From assembly GCF_008297975.1 (NCBI RefSeq), contig NZ_VLNY01000004.1:1-64000 (forward strand): 64,000 bases of DNA, in the 5' to 3' direction. Numbering within the stretch: the first letter of the stretch is position 1; each line of letters starts with the position of its first letter. Below are positions 8,121 to 17,784 of the stretch, one piece after another. Under the pieces are notes generated by a model. That model searched no databases. It was not told where the DNA came from and was given only the letters and a program-made list of their open reading frames with translations. This DNA comes from Antrihabitans cavernicola. GTDB taxonomy: Bacteria; Actinomycetota; Actinomycetes; Mycobacteriales; Mycobacteriaceae. A program made the translations under genes and the position numbers.

Positions 8121-9572
8121 CTAGCCGTACCGACCATTGCACGCGGATTGACCCCCGAGCACGCCGGAGCGGAATGCGTCGATTCGAGCGAACCCGCTCG
8201 GCACCGTCTTGCCGTTGACGTCGCTTGCGGCGAGCCCGTCGGTGAGCAGGCCGGATACTGCCTCGTCGAGATCGCCCGGTGACAGCGTGAAGTCGCCCGC
8301 ATCCGGCCCACGATCGGATGCGAGCCCCGTGGTGACCACCCCGGACAGGCAGGCCGCGCGCAGCGCAGTCTTGGCTTCGGTGAGCGACTGTTTCTCGTTC
8401 TGCTGTACGGCGAGCGTGAAGCGCGACCCGAAGACCACGTACGCGTTGTAGTCGCCGGTGACGGTGACCGGAAGCCCGTTCCCGGGATCCTGGCGGGGTG
8501 TGCCGCGCTCGGCAAGCGCGGGAATGTCGACGCCGATGGTGTCTGTGGTGGGGCAGTAGGACACCGGCTCCGTTGCCCGGGCGTCCGCGCACCCGGTGTC
8601 CGCGCCGGTGTAGGAGATCTTCGGTTCCTGTGGCAGGGCGAAAATACTTTGCAGTGCCTTCACGAATTCGGTGAGACTTGCTTGGGTGACCGGTAATTCG
8701 CCGGTATCGCTCGGTGAGCTGAACTGCTGCGGCAAGTCGGCGCGGCGGCTATCGATCTCTTTCTCGTCGATCTTCGCGCATGCATCAGGTCCGTCTGTGA
8801 ACCCGATCTGTACTGCCGTGACCCGTTCGAACGCAGAACCGTGAATCGACTCGGGATCGTTCGGATCGGAGTCTCGGATCGAAACCGTCGCTGCAAGAAC
8901 GGAATTCAGGCCGTCCGAGGTGTTGATGGTGAAATGTGGTGCGCCGCCTTCCGCGACATGCCGGATGAACGCACCCGCGAAGCAGTCGGCTTGCTGTTCG
9001 AACACGATGCCCGGCTCGTCCTCACCGACGATTCCGCTCTGGAACTGCACCGCGTGTCCGTACTCGTGCGCGAGCACCATCACCACCGACATGGGACCGA
9101 ACGCGTCGATCATGGCCGGAAGCAGGTTGGTCCGATCCCAGCCGATCGTGTTGTCCTTGGTGCAGTAACCGGCATTGGCCACGCCGGCGGTGCGGTCCTG
9201 GCAGAACTCGATTGCGCTGCCGCGCGGGGCATCCGAGTCCCAGGAGACGATGCGATCGACGGGCTGGAACTGGCCCTTGAAATGTTTGGGGTATTCGGCC
9301 TTCCAGTACGTCTGGATGTCGTCGACAGCATCGACGGCCAACTGATCGACGTCGCCTCCGTCGCCGTTCTCCGCTTCGAGCGTCGACGGTGCTACACCCG
9401 GCCGCGGTCCGCTCGGCCCCGACGTAGCCGGTAGTCCGGCGACGGTGAACGGGTCGTTGTAGATGGACACGGCATTGCCGTCGACGGTGCTACTGCAACC
9501 CGCAATCAATGCCACGGACAACATCAGGGTCACCGACACCACTGCTGCACCGACGGATCGTGCCGTGCTCAT
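8121..9572 (-). CDS. lipoprotein, putative neutral zinc metallopeptidase
   Basis: 483 residues. A signal peptide with lipobox ALIAGC places lipidated C26 at the outer face of the membrane. The zinc site HEYGH (H169, E170, H173) and a downstream FEQQADCFAG segment with E192 or D196 as further ligand fit the YpfJ-like neutral zinc metallopeptidase family (PF04228). Four or more extra cysteines (for example EFC and GYC near 124 and 137) suggest disulfides outside the cell. Substrate unknown. M. tuberculosis has a PE_PGRS gene at the equivalent place between the thioredoxin-like gene and glgB. Start ATG is preceded by GGAG. Confidence 0.83.
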   Translation of the reverse strand: MSTARSVGAAVVSVTLMLSVALIAGCSSTVDGNAVSIYNDPFTVAGLPATSGPSGPRPGVAPSTLEAENGDGGDVDQLAVDAVDDIQTYWKAEYPKHFKGQFQPVDRIVSWDSDAPRGSAIEFCQDRTAGVANAGYCTKDNTIGWDRTNLLPAMIDAFGPMSVVMVLAHEYGHAVQFQSGIVGEDEPGIVFEQQADCFAGAFIRHVAEGGAPHFTINTSDGLNSVLAATVSIRDSDPNDPESIHGSAFERVTAVQIGFTDGPDACAKIDEKEIDSRRADLPQQFSSPSDTGELPVTQASLTEFVKALQSIFALPQEPKISYTGADTGCADARATEPVSYCPTTDTIGVDIPALAERGTPRQDPGNGLPVTVTGDYNAYVVFGSRFTLAVQQNEKQSLTEAKTALRAACLSGVVTTGLASDRGPDAGDFTLSPGDLDEAVSGLLTDGLAASDVNGKTVPSGFARIDAFRSGVLGGQSACNGRYG

Positions 9573-9599
9573 CCATGCTCCGTATTCCCGAAACCCTGC

Positions 9600-11804
9600 T
9601 CACCGCTGGAAGTTCAACCAGATAGCGCTGTTCGCGGGCAGAACCACCTGTGCGGATGCCGGCCTGCCGTGCCAGGGCTCGACGGTGGCGGTGACCGCCC
9701 CCAAGTTGCCCTGCCCCGAACCGCGATAGATGTCGGCGTCGGTGTTCAGAATCTCCACCCAGCGACCAGGTTCGGGTAATCCGACACGATAGCCGGAATG
9801 TGCCGAGCCCGAGAAGTTGTAGATGCACGCAACGACCGATCCGTCGGTGCCGAACCGGAGGAAGCTCAGCACGTTGTTGGCGGTGTCGTTGGCATCGATC
9901 CAGGAGTAGCCGCCCGGTGACGTGTCGAGGGTGAACAGCGCCGGATGGGCGCGATAGATCGCGTTCAGATCGCTGACCATGCGGAAGATCCCGCGACGCA
10001 GGTCGCCGGTGTACGGCTCGTCCAACTGATACCAGTCGAGGCCGCGTTCCTCCGACCACTCGGTGCGCTGGCCGAATTCCTGGCCCATGAAGAGCAGCTG
10101 CTTCCCAGGGTGCGACCACATGTACGCCAGCAACGCCCGCAGCCCAGCGGCTTTCGCGAAATCGTCGCCCGGCATTCTGGTCCACAGCGTGCCTTTTCCG
10201 TGCACCACTTCGTCGTGGCTGATGGGCAGCAGGTAGTTCTCGCTCCAGGCGTACATCAGCGAGAAAGTGATGTCCTGATGGTGATACGACCGGTGGATCG
10301 GATCATGCCCGAGGTAGCCGAGCGTGTCGTGCATCCAGCCCATGTTCCACTTCATGTTGAAGCCGAGGCCGCCGACGTTGGTGGAACGCGTCACGCCCGG
10401 CCACGCCGTGGATTCCTCTGCGATGGTGACGACTCCGCTGTGCTTCTTGTGCACGGTCGCGTTCATCTCCTGTAGAAACCCGACGGCCTCGAGGTTCTCG
10501 CGACCACCGTGCACGTTGGGCGTCCAGCCACCCTCGGGGCGCGAGTAGTCGAGATAGAGCATGGAGGCGACAGCGTCCACCCGGAGACCGTCGACGTGAT
10601 ATTCGTCGAGCCAGTACAACGCGTTCGCCACGAGGAAGTTGCGAACCTCGCTGCGGCCGAAGTCGAAAACGTAAGTACCCCAGTCCAATTGCTCACCGCG
10701 CTGCGGGTCGCCGTGTTCGTAGAGGGGTGCGCCGTCGAATCGTGCCAGCGCCCATTCGTCCTTGGGGAAGTGGGCGGGCACCCAGTCGACCAACACGCCG
10801 ATGCCGGCAGCATGCATGTGATCGACGAAGTAGCGGAAGTCGTCCGGGCGGCCGAATCGTGCAGTCGGTGCGTAGTACGACGTCACTTGGTAGCCCCAGG
10901 AACCGCCGAACGGATGCTCGGCGACCGGGAGCAACTCGATGTGGGTGAATCCGGCTTCGGTCACGTACGTCGCGAGTTGCTCGGCAAGTTCACGGTAGGT
11001 GAGTCCCGGCTTCCAGGATCCGAGATGCACTTCGTAGACGCTCATCGGAGCTTGCGACGGATCCACGTCGCCGCGTTGCGCGAGCCAGGAACTGTCCGTC
11101 CACTCGTAGTCGCTGGTGGTGACGACCGATGCGGTATCCGGGGGGAGTTGCGTGCAGAAGGCCATGGGGTCGGCCTTCTCGCGGGCAACGCCGTCGCTGC
11201 CCACGATGCGGAACTTGTACAGCGTTCCTGCGCCGAGGTCGGGGACGAAGAGTTCCCAAACACCAGTCGAACCGAGTACTCGCATGGGCGAGCTTGCCCC
11301 GGTCCAGCCGTCGAAATCGCCGATCAGAGTGACACCTTGGGCATTGGGCGCCCAGACCGCGAACGAGGTTCCGGTCACTTCCCCGTCCGGGGTCGTATAC
11401 GAGCGGGCTTGCGCACCGAGGATGTCCCACAGGCGTTCGTGGCGGCCCTCGCCGAACAGATGGAGATCGAGTTCGCCGAGGGTGGGTAGAAACCGGTAGC
11501 CGTCCGCTGAGACCGCGGTGTGACCACCTTGGTAGGTGGTGGCGATTCGGTAGTCGACAAGGTTCTCGATCGGAATCAGTGCCCCGAACAGTCCGTTCTC
11601 GAGGTGCGGTAGCGGATAGTCGACACCGCCGATGCGGGCTACGACCGACTCCGCCTGCGGCCGCAGGACGCGAATGACAGTGCCCGACCCTTCGGGGTGT
11701 GCACCGAGGACCGAGTGTGGATCGTGATGGCGTCCGGAGAACAACAGATCGAGATCGCGACGATCGGGTAGCGCGTTCTTAGGTGCTGGGGGCTTTCGAG
11801 TCAC
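9600..11804 (-). CDS. glgB: 1,4-alpha-glucan branching enzyme
   Basis: Introduces alpha-1,6 branches into linear alpha-1,4 glucans. The 734 residues (731 in M. tuberculosis Rv1326c) comprise an N-terminal beta-sandwich pair (to about 220), a GH13 barrel and a C-terminal beta domain. Catalytic nucleophile D410 (GLRVDAV) and acid/base E463 (IAEES) are present, with HDEVVHGK completing the site. The frame runs upstream to 12185, but GTG at 11804 is the real start: it overlaps the glgE stop as GTGA, indicating translational coupling. With GlgE it makes the branched glucan of the GlgE pathway. Confidence 0.97.
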   Translation of the reverse strand: MTRKPPAPKNALPDRRDLDLLFSGRHHDPHSVLGAHPEGSGTVIRVLRPQAESVVARIGGVDYPLPHLENGLFGALIPIENLVDYRIATTYQGGHTAVSADGYRFLPTLGELDLHLFGEGRHERLWDILGAQARSYTTPDGEVTGTSFAVWAPNAQGVTLIGDFDGWTGASSPMRVLGSTGVWELFVPDLGAGTLYKFRIVGSDGVAREKADPMAFCTQLPPDTASVVTTSDYEWTDSSWLAQRGDVDPSQAPMSVYEVHLGSWKPGLTYRELAEQLATYVTEAGFTHIELLPVAEHPFGGSWGYQVTSYYAPTARFGRPDDFRYFVDHMHAAGIGVLVDWVPAHFPKDEWALARFDGAPLYEHGDPQRGEQLDWGTYVFDFGRSEVRNFLVANALYWLDEYHVDGLRVDAVASMLYLDYSRPEGGWTPNVHGGRENLEAVGFLQEMNATVHKKHSGVVTIAEESTAWPGVTRSTNVGGLGFNMKWNMGWMHDTLGYLGHDPIHRSYHHQDITFSLMYAWSENYLLPISHDEVVHGKGTLWTRMPGDDFAKAAGLRALLAYMWSHPGKQLLFMGQEFGQRTEWSEERGLDWYQLDEPYTGDLRRGIFRMVSDLNAIYRAHPALFTLDTSPGGYSWIDANDTANNVLSFLRFGTDGSVVACIYNFSGSAHSGYRVGLPEPGRWVEILNTDADIYRGSGQGNLGAVTATVEPWHGRPASAQVVLPANSAIWLNFQR

Positions 11805-13804
11805 GATGAATCTCCTCGGTAGGCGCGTTCGGCTCGGGCCTCGTACGGGACCATCGGAAGTGCGAGGATGTGTGCGACCGACTTCCACGGTTCCAGGCGC
11901 ACGTAATTCGTTTGGCCCCAGTGGTATTGCTCGCCGCTGACCTCGTCGTACACCGGCAGTTGGTCGTGCCAGTCGCGTCCGATCGCAGGCATGTCGATCT
12001 GGACGTTTCCGTCCTCGACGCCGAACGGGTTGAGGTTGACGATGATCAGCACTGCGTCGCCGGTGACCGGATCGACCTTGGAGTAGGCGATCAACGCGTC
12101 GTTGTCGACGTGGTGAAACGCGATGGTCCGCAACTGCTGCAAGGCGGGATGTGCACGCCGGATCTCGTTGAGCCGGGTGATCCACGGTTCCAATGACTCA
12201 CCGCGAGCCCGAGCCTCCGCGAACGGCCGCGGGCGCAGTTGATACTTCTCGGAATCGAGGTATTCCTCGCTGCCCGGTCGCACCGCCTGGTGCTCGAACA
12301 GTTCGTAACCCGAATAGACGCCCCAGCTCGGTGCGAGGGTCGCGGCGAGCGCCGCGCGAAGTGCGAACATGCCCGGCCCGCCGTGTTGCAGGCTTTCGTG
12401 CAGGATGTCGGGAGTGCTGACGAACAGGTTCGGTCGAGCCTCGTCCGCCTTCGCGGCGATCTCTTTGCCGAATTCCGTCAACTCCCACTTGGCAACTCGC
12501 CAGGTGAAGTACGTGTACGACTGCGTGAACCCGCGTCGAGCCAGCCCGTAGAGCCGGGCGGGGCGGGTGAACGCTTCGGACAGGAAGATCGCGTCAGGCT
12601 CTGCGATGCGGGCGCGGGCGATCAGCCATTCCCAGAAGTCCGGCGGCTTGGTGTGCGGGTTGTCTACCCGAAATATCTTGACGCCCAAGCTGATCCAGTA
12701 CTCGACGATGCGCAGAACCTCGGCGTAGATGCCCTCGGGGTCGTTGTCGAAGTTGACCGGATAGATGTCCTGATACTTCTTCGGCGGGTTCTCGGCGAAT
12801 GCGATTGTGCCGTCGGGTAGCACCGTGAACCACTCGGGATGTGCTGCGGCCCAAGGATGGTCGGGTGCGCACTGCAGCGCCAAGTCGATGGCGACCTCGA
12901 GGTTCAGCCTGTTCGCGCTGGCCACGAACGACGTGAAATCTTCCTCGGTCCCGAGCTGTGGGTGGATCGCGTCGTGGCCACCTTCGTCGGACCCGATCGC
13001 CCATGGCGATCCCACGTCGTCCGGGCCTGCTGTCAACGTGTTGTTCGGGCCCTTGCGGTTGATCTTGCCGATCGGGTGGATCGGCGGCAGGTACACCACG
13101 TCGAAGCCCATCGCCGCAATGCGTGGAAGATCTGCCGCCGCTGTCTCGAAGGTGCCGTGACGTGGTGTGCCGTCCTCGTCCCAACCGCCGGTGGAGCGTG
13201 GGAAGAACTCGTACCACGAGCCGTAGAGCGCGCGCTTGCGTTCGACGAGGAGCGAATGTTGGTGGCCTCGGGTGACAAGTCCGCGCAGTGGATAGACGCG
13301 CAGCAAATCGGTGATCTCCTGTGAGAACGCGGGCGCGACGCGCGCAGGTAGCTGGTCGTTGCCGCGAAGCGCTGCCGCCGCACTGTGCAGCCGTTGCCGT
13401 TCGGCTTGCGGCACCTTGCGCGCCGCCCGATCGAAGAGGAGCGCGCCGATCTCCAGATCGTTGGCCAGGTCGGTCGCGCTCTGGCCTACCGCCAGCTTGG
13501 CTTCGACACCGCCGCGCCAGGTGGCGATCGGATCGCCCCACGCTTCGATTCGGTACGTCCACAGGCCTGCGACGGTCGGTGCGAAAACGGCGTTGAACAC
13601 GTCCGGTCGATAGTCGGGTGACATGCGAATTCGCGTCGTCTTGCTACCCCCGGGTTCACGCATCGCGAGAGTGGCCGCGACGGCGTCGTGACCTTCGCGC
13701 CACACGACGGCACGGACGGGGAACATTTCCCCTACCACAGCTTTGGCGGGGCGTCCGCCCGAGATGTCGGGCGAGACGTCGTCGATCGCGATACGACCTG
13801 TCAC
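11801..13804 (-). CDS. glgE: alpha-1,4-glucan:maltose-1-phosphate maltosyltransferase
   Basis: Transfers maltosyl units from maltose-1-phosphate onto growing alpha-1,4 glucan, the key step of the actinobacterial GlgE pathway from trehalose. The 667 residues carry the GH13_3 core with nucleophile D381 ([11 protein letters not shown]) and acid/base E410 (FLSEAF), plus the N-terminal dimerisation domain (1-110). It is slightly shorter than M. tuberculosis GlgE (about 700), mainly at the N-terminus. The GTG start has cggagc upstream. It is first gene of a glgE-glgB operon and divergent from glgP. Loss of GlgE in mycobacteria is toxic through maltose-1-phosphate build-up, known for the family rather than shown here. 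Confidence 0.96.
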   Translation of the reverse strand: MTGRIAIDDVSPDISGGRPAKAVVGEMFPVRAVVWREGHDAVAATLAMREPGGSKTTRIRMSPDYRPDVFNAVFAPTVAGLWTYRIEAWGDPIATWRGGVEAKLAVGQSATDLANDLEIGALLFDRAARKVPQAERQRLHSAAAALRGNDQLPARVAPAFSQEITDLLRVYPLRGLVTRGHQHSLLVERKRALYGSWYEFFPRSTGGWDEDGTPRHGTFETAAADLPRIAAMGFDVVYLPPIHPIGKINRKGPNNTLTAGPDDVGSPWAIGSDEGGHDAIHPQLGTEEDFTSFVASANRLNLEVAIDLALQCAPDHPWAAAHPEWFTVLPDGTIAFAENPPKKYQDIYPVNFDNDPEGIYAEVLRIVEYWISLGVKIFRVDNPHTKPPDFWEWLIARARIAEPDAIFLSEAFTRPARLYGLARRGFTQSYTYFTWRVAKWELTEFGKEIAAKADEARPNLFVSTPDILHESLQHGGPGMFALRAALAATLAPSWGVYSGYELFEHQAVRPGSEEYLDSEKYQLRPRPFAEARARGESLEPWITRLNEIRRAHPALQQLRTIAFHHVDNDALIAYSKVDPVTGDAVLIIVNLNPFGVEDGNVQIDMPAIGRDWHDQLPVYDEVSGEQYHWGQTNYVRLEPWKSVAHILALPMVPYEARAERAYRGDSS

Positions 13805-13947
13805 GCGGTGCTCCGTTCATGGTGGGACCAAGGGAGGCTCTCGAAATGGCGTCTGTAGTTCAACCGTAATGGAGTTCGGGAAACTTCGGACATGCAGTTC
13901 GACATTCGGAGCGTGCCGACACCGTCGAGGTGAGTAGTCTTCGCTGG
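13805..13947. promoter_or_regulatory. divergent glgE/glgP promoter region
   Basis: 143 bases between the two GTG starts. TAGTCT at 13935-13940 on the plus strand ends seven bases before the glgP GTG and is a good -10 for a leaderless transcript. No clear palindrome was found. Confidence 0.5.
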
Positions 13948-16524
13948 GTGAAGGCACTCCGTCGGTTCACTGTCCGCGCTCACCTGCCGACGCGCTTGTC
14001 CGCGCTCGCGCATCTCTCGACGAACCTGCGGTGGTCGTGGCATCCGCCCACCCAGGATCTGTTCGAAGAAATCGATCCGAAAAGGTGGCTCGAAGTCGGG
14101 CACGACCCCGTGCGAATGCTCGGCGAGGTGCCGGGATCGCGGCTCGACGAGTTGGCTGCGAACCACGGTTTCCTGGAGAGGCTCGACGCCGCGGCCGCCG
14201 ACCTCGACGACTACCTGACGCGTCCGCGTTGGTTTCAGAAGCAGGCCGATGCCGGAACGCCGTTGGCCGGAATCGCCTACTTCTCCATGGAATTCGGCGT
14301 TACCGAGGTACTCCCGAACTATTCCGGCGGGCTAGGCATCCTTGCGGGTGATCACCTGAAAGCTGCATCGGATCTCGGTCTTCCGCTGATCGGTGTCGGG
14401 CTGCTGTACCGCTCGGGTTACTTTCGGCAATCGCTGACGGCCGACGGGTGGCAGGCCGAGCACTATCCGGCGCTGGATCCGCAGGGGCTGCCGCTGCGGC
14501 TGTTCACCGACGGTGACACACAGTCGCCCGTCCTCATTCACGTCGCGATGCCCGGTGGTCGGGTGCTGCGTGCGCGGGTGTGGATCGCACAGGTCGGCCG
14601 CGTGTCGCTGCTGCTGCTCGACTCCGATATCGCCGAGAACGAACCGGAGTTGCGCGGGGTGACCGACCGCCTCTACGGCGGCGATCAGGACCATCGCATC
14701 AAGCAGGAAATCTTGGCCGGTGTAGGGGGAGTGCGCGCGGTGCGCGCGTTCACGCATTCCAACGGGTTGCCGGATCCGGATGTGTTCCACATGAACGAGG
14801 GGCACGCGGGATTTCTCGGTGCGGAACGCATTCGGGAATTCATCTCCGGAGATGGGCTCGATTTCGATTCCGCGCTCGCTGCTGTTCGCGCGGGCACCGT
14901 GTTCACGACGCACACCCCGGTTCCCGCAGGCATCGACCGCTTCCCGGCAGGGCTGGTTCGCCACTACTTCGGTACGGGCGGCGATTCGGATCTGCTGCCG
15001 GGACTTCCCGTCGACCGCATCCTTGCCTTGGGCCGCGAGGCTGATCCGACCGTGTTCAACATGGCGCACATGGGATTACGGCTCGGCCAACGGGCCAACG
15101 GCGTGTCCAAGCTGCATGGCGAAGTGAGCCGCGAGATGTTTTCGGCCCTGTGGCCGGGTTTCGACGCATCGGACGTCCCGATCGGGTCGATCACCAACGG
15201 TGTGCATGCGCCGACCTGGGCGGCCCGCGAGTGGATGGAGAAGGCCGAGACGCTCGTCGGACCCGAGCTCGTGGAGGAAGCCCGCGGCTGGGAGCAGTTG
15301 CACGACGTCGATCCGGCGGAGCTGTGGTCGACGCGCAACGTTCTGCGGCAGAAGCTGGTCCACGAGGTTCGTCGGCGGGTCCGCGCATCGTGGCTCGAAC
15401 GTGGTGCCACCGCGGCCGAATTGTCCTGGACCGACAGTGTTTTCGATCCGAACGTGTTGACCGTCGGTTTTGCACGACGTGTTCCCACCTACAAGCGCCT
15501 GACGCTGATGTTGCGCGAGCCGGAGCGGTTACGTGCGATGTTGCTCGATCCGGACCGACCGGTGCAGCTGGTGGTCGCGGGCAAGAGCCATCCGGCCGAC
15601 GACGGCGGAAAAGCGTTGATACAGCAGGTGGTTCGCTTCGCCGACGAGGCGGATGTCCGTCATCGGATCGTCTTTCTTCCGAACTACGACATGTCGATGG
15701 CACGCTTTCTCTACTGGGGTTGCGATGTCTGGTTGAACAACCCGTTGCGGCCGCTGGAGGCGTGTGGCACATCGGGCATGAAGTCCGCACTCAACGGTGG
15801 GTTGAACCTGTCGATCAAGGACGGGTGGTGGGACGAGATGTACGACGGCGAGAACGGTTGGGCGATCCCCACCGCGGACGGTGTCGCCGACGAGACCCGG
15901 CGCGACGATCTCGAAGCCAGTGCGCTCTACGAGCTCCTGGAGAAATCGGTGCTGCCGCGTTTCTACGATCGCGGCGAAGACGGTATTCCTACTCGCTGGG
16001 TCGAGATGGTGCGACACACCCTGCAGGTACTGGGGCCGAAAGTGTTGGCGTCGCGAATGGTTCGCGACTACGCGGTCGACTATTACGTCCCCGCCGCGCA
16101 CGCGTCGCGTCAGGCCACATTCGACAACTTCGCCGCAGCACGTCGGATCGCCGAGTATCGCGGTCGGGTGGAGTCGGCATGGCCGCACGTGCGGGTCACG
16201 CAGGTCGACAGCGCGGGCTTACCCGATACACCGGTCATCGGTGCGAACCTCGCGCTGCGGGCGTACGTGCAACTCGCGGGCCTGTCGGCAGACGACGTGG
16301 TTGTGCAAGCCGTGCTGGGACGGGTCTCGGAGGACGACGATCTCACCGAGGTGTCCGCGACTCCGATGTCGCACGTCGCGACCGAGCACGACGGGCACGT
16401 GTTCGCGACGGAGACACCGGTGCCGCTCTCCGGTGCGGTCGGCTACACAGTGCGCGTGCTGCCGCACAATCCGCTGCTCGCCGAAGACGCCGAGCTCGGA
16501 TTAGTGGCAACGCCGAGCCTCTGA
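13948..16524 (+). CDS. glgP: alpha-glucan phosphorylase
   Basis: Releases glucose-1-phosphate from alpha-1,4 glucans using pyridoxal phosphate. The 858 residues match the actinobacterial GT35 phosphorylase type (M. tuberculosis Rv1328), including an N-terminal DUF3417 segment, the NMAHMGLRLGQRANGVS strip and the PLP-binding lysine K612 in GTSGMKSALNGG. The GTG at 13948 gives the conserved MKALRRFTV N-terminus; an in-frame GTG at 13930 is unlikely because a -10 box lies between the two. Divergent from glgE-glgB, so synthesis and breakdown of glucan are controlled from one intergenic region. Confidence 0.95.
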   Translation: MKALRRFTVRAHLPTRLSALAHLSTNLRWSWHPPTQDLFEEIDPKRWLEVGHDPVRMLGEVPGSRLDELAANHGFLERLDAAAADLDDYLTRPRWFQKQADAGTPLAGIAYFSMEFGVTEVLPNYSGGLGILAGDHLKAASDLGLPLIGVGLLYRSGYFRQSLTADGWQAEHYPALDPQGLPLRLFTDGDTQSPVLIHVAMPGGRVLRARVWIAQVGRVSLLLLDSDIAENEPELRGVTDRLYGGDQDHRIKQEILAGVGGVRAVRAFTHSNGLPDPDVFHMNEGHAGFLGAERIREFISGDGLDFDSALAAVRAGTVFTTHTPVPAGIDRFPAGLVRHYFGTGGDSDLLPGLPVDRILALGREADPTVFNMAHMGLRLGQRANGVSKLHGEVSREMFSALWPGFDASDVPIGSITNGVHAPTWAAREWMEKAETLVGPELVEEARGWEQLHDVDPAELWSTRNVLRQKLVHEVRRRVRASWLERGATAAELSWTDSVFDPNVLTVGFARRVPTYKRLTLMLREPERLRAMLLDPDRPVQLVVAGKSHPADDGGKALIQQVVRFADEADVRHRIVFLPNYDMSMARFLYWGCDVWLNNPLRPLEACGTSGMKSALNGGLNLSIKDGWWDEMYDGENGWAIPTADGVADETRRDDLEASALYELLEKSVLPRFYDRGEDGIPTRWVEMVRHTLQVLGPKVLASRMVRDYAVDYYVPAAHASRQATFDNFAAARRIAEYRGRVESAWPHVRVTQVDSAGLPDTPVIGANLALRAYVQLAGLSADDVVVQAVLGRVSEDDDLTEVSATPMSHVATEHDGHVFATETPVPLSGAVGYTVRVLPHNPLLAEDAELGLVATPSL

Positions 16525-16542
16525 CGATCGAAGGGCGGGCAC

Positions 16543-16995
16543 ATGACAACCATCACGGTCGAACGCACCATCGAGGCACCGGTGGCGGACGTCTTCGACT
16601 GGGTCGCGACCGCACGCAACTACCCGCGGTCTTGGGTGGTGCTTCGAGAACGCCTGGCAACGCCCGGTACCGAGGCACCGTACGGCGTCGGGGCAGTCCG
16701 AATCCTGCTCTGGGTCATCGGGTGGTTTCGCGAACGGATCACTGCGTACGACGCGCCGCGCAGCTTCGACTACCTGGTGGAGCGAAGTTTTCCGCCCTCT
16801 CGCCACGAAGGTGGCCGCATCGAGTTCACCGAAGTTCCCGGTGGCACGCACGTGGTGTGGACGACGACCGGAATTGTTGCGCTACCGATCGGTGGCGCAT
16901 TCGTCATGCGAGTGATCGCCAAACCGTTCATCGTGTTCGTATTCGGCAGAATTCTCGACAGGGCGGCCCGCGAGTTGACGCAGCAGAAGCGCTAG
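16543..16995 (+). CDS. SRPBCC (START/Bet v1-like) lipid-binding protein
   Basis: 150 residues with the polyketide-cyclase/SRPBCC pattern: VERTIEAPVADVFDWV at the N-terminus, a central strand-rich part and a long C-terminal helix. A hydrophobic stretch at 111-133 is more hydrophobic than usual and may lie in the ligand cavity. These proteins bind hydrophobic ligands; no catalytic residue can be named. It follows glgP by 18 bases but belongs with the lipid genes downstream, which include a second SRPBCC gene. Its last four bases overlap the 3' end of the convergent TetR gene. Confidence 0.78.
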   Translation: MTTITVERTIEAPVADVFDWVATARNYPRSWVVLRERLATPGTEAPYGVGAVRILLWVIGWFRERITAYDAPRSFDYLVERSFPPSRHEGGRIEFTEVPGGTHVVWTTTGIVALPIGGAFVMRVIAKPFIVFVFGRILDRAARELTQQKR

Positions 16996-17648
16996 TCGTT
17001 TTTCCGCGTCAGGATCGGCAACAGATATCTCGAAGCGAAGTCCGCTATCTGTTCGCGGGTGTCGAGCGGGAGGGCGGCCATCGGCGTCAATACGAACGAA
17101 TGGACGATCCGGACGACTGTTTCCGCGCGAACCGCAAGATCCGGTGCGTCTTCGAGGAGTCCGTCGGCCACCGCCCGCTTCAGCGAGTGCAGGGTGGCGA
17201 ATACGGCCATCGACAGCGTTGCGCTGCCGTCCGTGGTCATGCGGGGCAGCGCGTACTCCGGTTCGAGCGTCAACAGCCGCGCGAAGAAGAAGTGTGAGCG
17301 CGCTCGTTCGAGGACGGTGGCAAAAGTCGCACCGATGCGGGCGTCCAATGTGTCGTACTGATCATCGATCTGTGCGAGATCAGCGAGCACTGCCGTCGTT
17401 TCTCGATTGATGACGGCCCTGACCACTTCGTCGCGCGAACCGACGCGGCGATAGACGGTGACGCGGTCCACGCCTGCCCGACGGGCGATGTCCTCGATGG
17501 TCGACTTTCGGATTCCGAACTCTTCGAATTGCTTCAGAGCAGCGACGATGATGCGATCTTCGATCGAATCTGCCTCGCTCGTGGACGCAGAACGGTCCGA
17601 CGAGACCCTGATTCTGTCGCTGTCGCCAACGGTTCGATTCCCAACCAC
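16992..17648 (-). CDS. TetR family transcriptional regulator
   Basis: 218 residues. The N-terminal helix-turn-helix is clear: AALKQFEEFGIRKSTIEDIA then GVDRVTVYRRVGSRDEVVRAVI; the C-terminal ligand domain is typical of the family. The frame opens at a GTG at 17678, but GTG at 17648 is preferred because TAGCCT lies seven bases upstream. That puts two GTTGC/GCAAC palindromes just upstream of its -10 box. Divergent from the fadD operon, it is the probable local repressor of that operon and of itself, with an acyl-CoA or fatty acid as the likely signal by analogy. Confidence 0.88.
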   Translation of the reverse strand: MVGNRTVGDSDRIRVSSDRSASTSEADSIEDRIIVAALKQFEEFGIRKSTIEDIARRAGVDRVTVYRRVGSRDEVVRAVINRETTAVLADLAQIDDQYDTLDARIGATFATVLERARSHFFFARLLTLEPEYALPRMTTDGSATLSMAVFATLHSLKRAVADGLLEDAPDLAVRAETVVRIVHSFVLTPMAALPLDTREQIADFASRYLLPILTRKND

Positions 17649-17655
17649 GAACGTA

Positions 17656-17661
17656 AGGCTA
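17656..17661 (-). promoter_or_regulatory. -10 element of the TetR gene promoter
   Basis: TAGCCT on the minus strand, seven bases before the GTG at 17648, consistent with a leaderless transcript. Confidence 0.45.
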
Positions 17662-17668
17662 TCAAACA

Positions 17669-17702
17669 GTTGCAACACTTTCGCCCATTTGTTGCTGCAA
17701 CA
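17669..17702. promoter_or_regulatory. candidate TetR operator: two GTTGC/GCAAC palindromes
   Basis: GTTGCAAC (17669-17676) and TGTTGCTGCAACA (17690-17702) are perfect inverted repeats sharing the same half-site. The first lies just upstream of the -10 of the TetR gene; the second touches the -35 of the fadD promoter. A repressor bound here could silence both divergent transcripts. Confidence 0.6.
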
Positions 17703-17731
17703 TTGCGATGAGAATTGTTGCTGTGTACGGT
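17703..17731 (+). promoter_or_regulatory. promoter of the fadD operon
   Basis: TTGCGA (17703-17708) and TACGGT (17726-17731) are separated by exactly 17 bases and match sigma-A type -35 and TANNNT -10 elements. Transcription would start near 17738, giving a leader of about 47 bases that contains the AGGAG site of fadD. Confidence 0.55.
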
Positions 17732-17784
17732 TGCGACGACAGTCACATCCCGCTGCCGAGTGGCGCGAGACAGGAGCGATTTAT

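Noticed and set aside
17649-17678. Longer start of the TetR gene at GTG 17678
   Set aside because: It would place the start inside the GTTGCAAC palindrome (17669-17676) and upstream of the TAGCCT box, and adds ten non-conserved residues.
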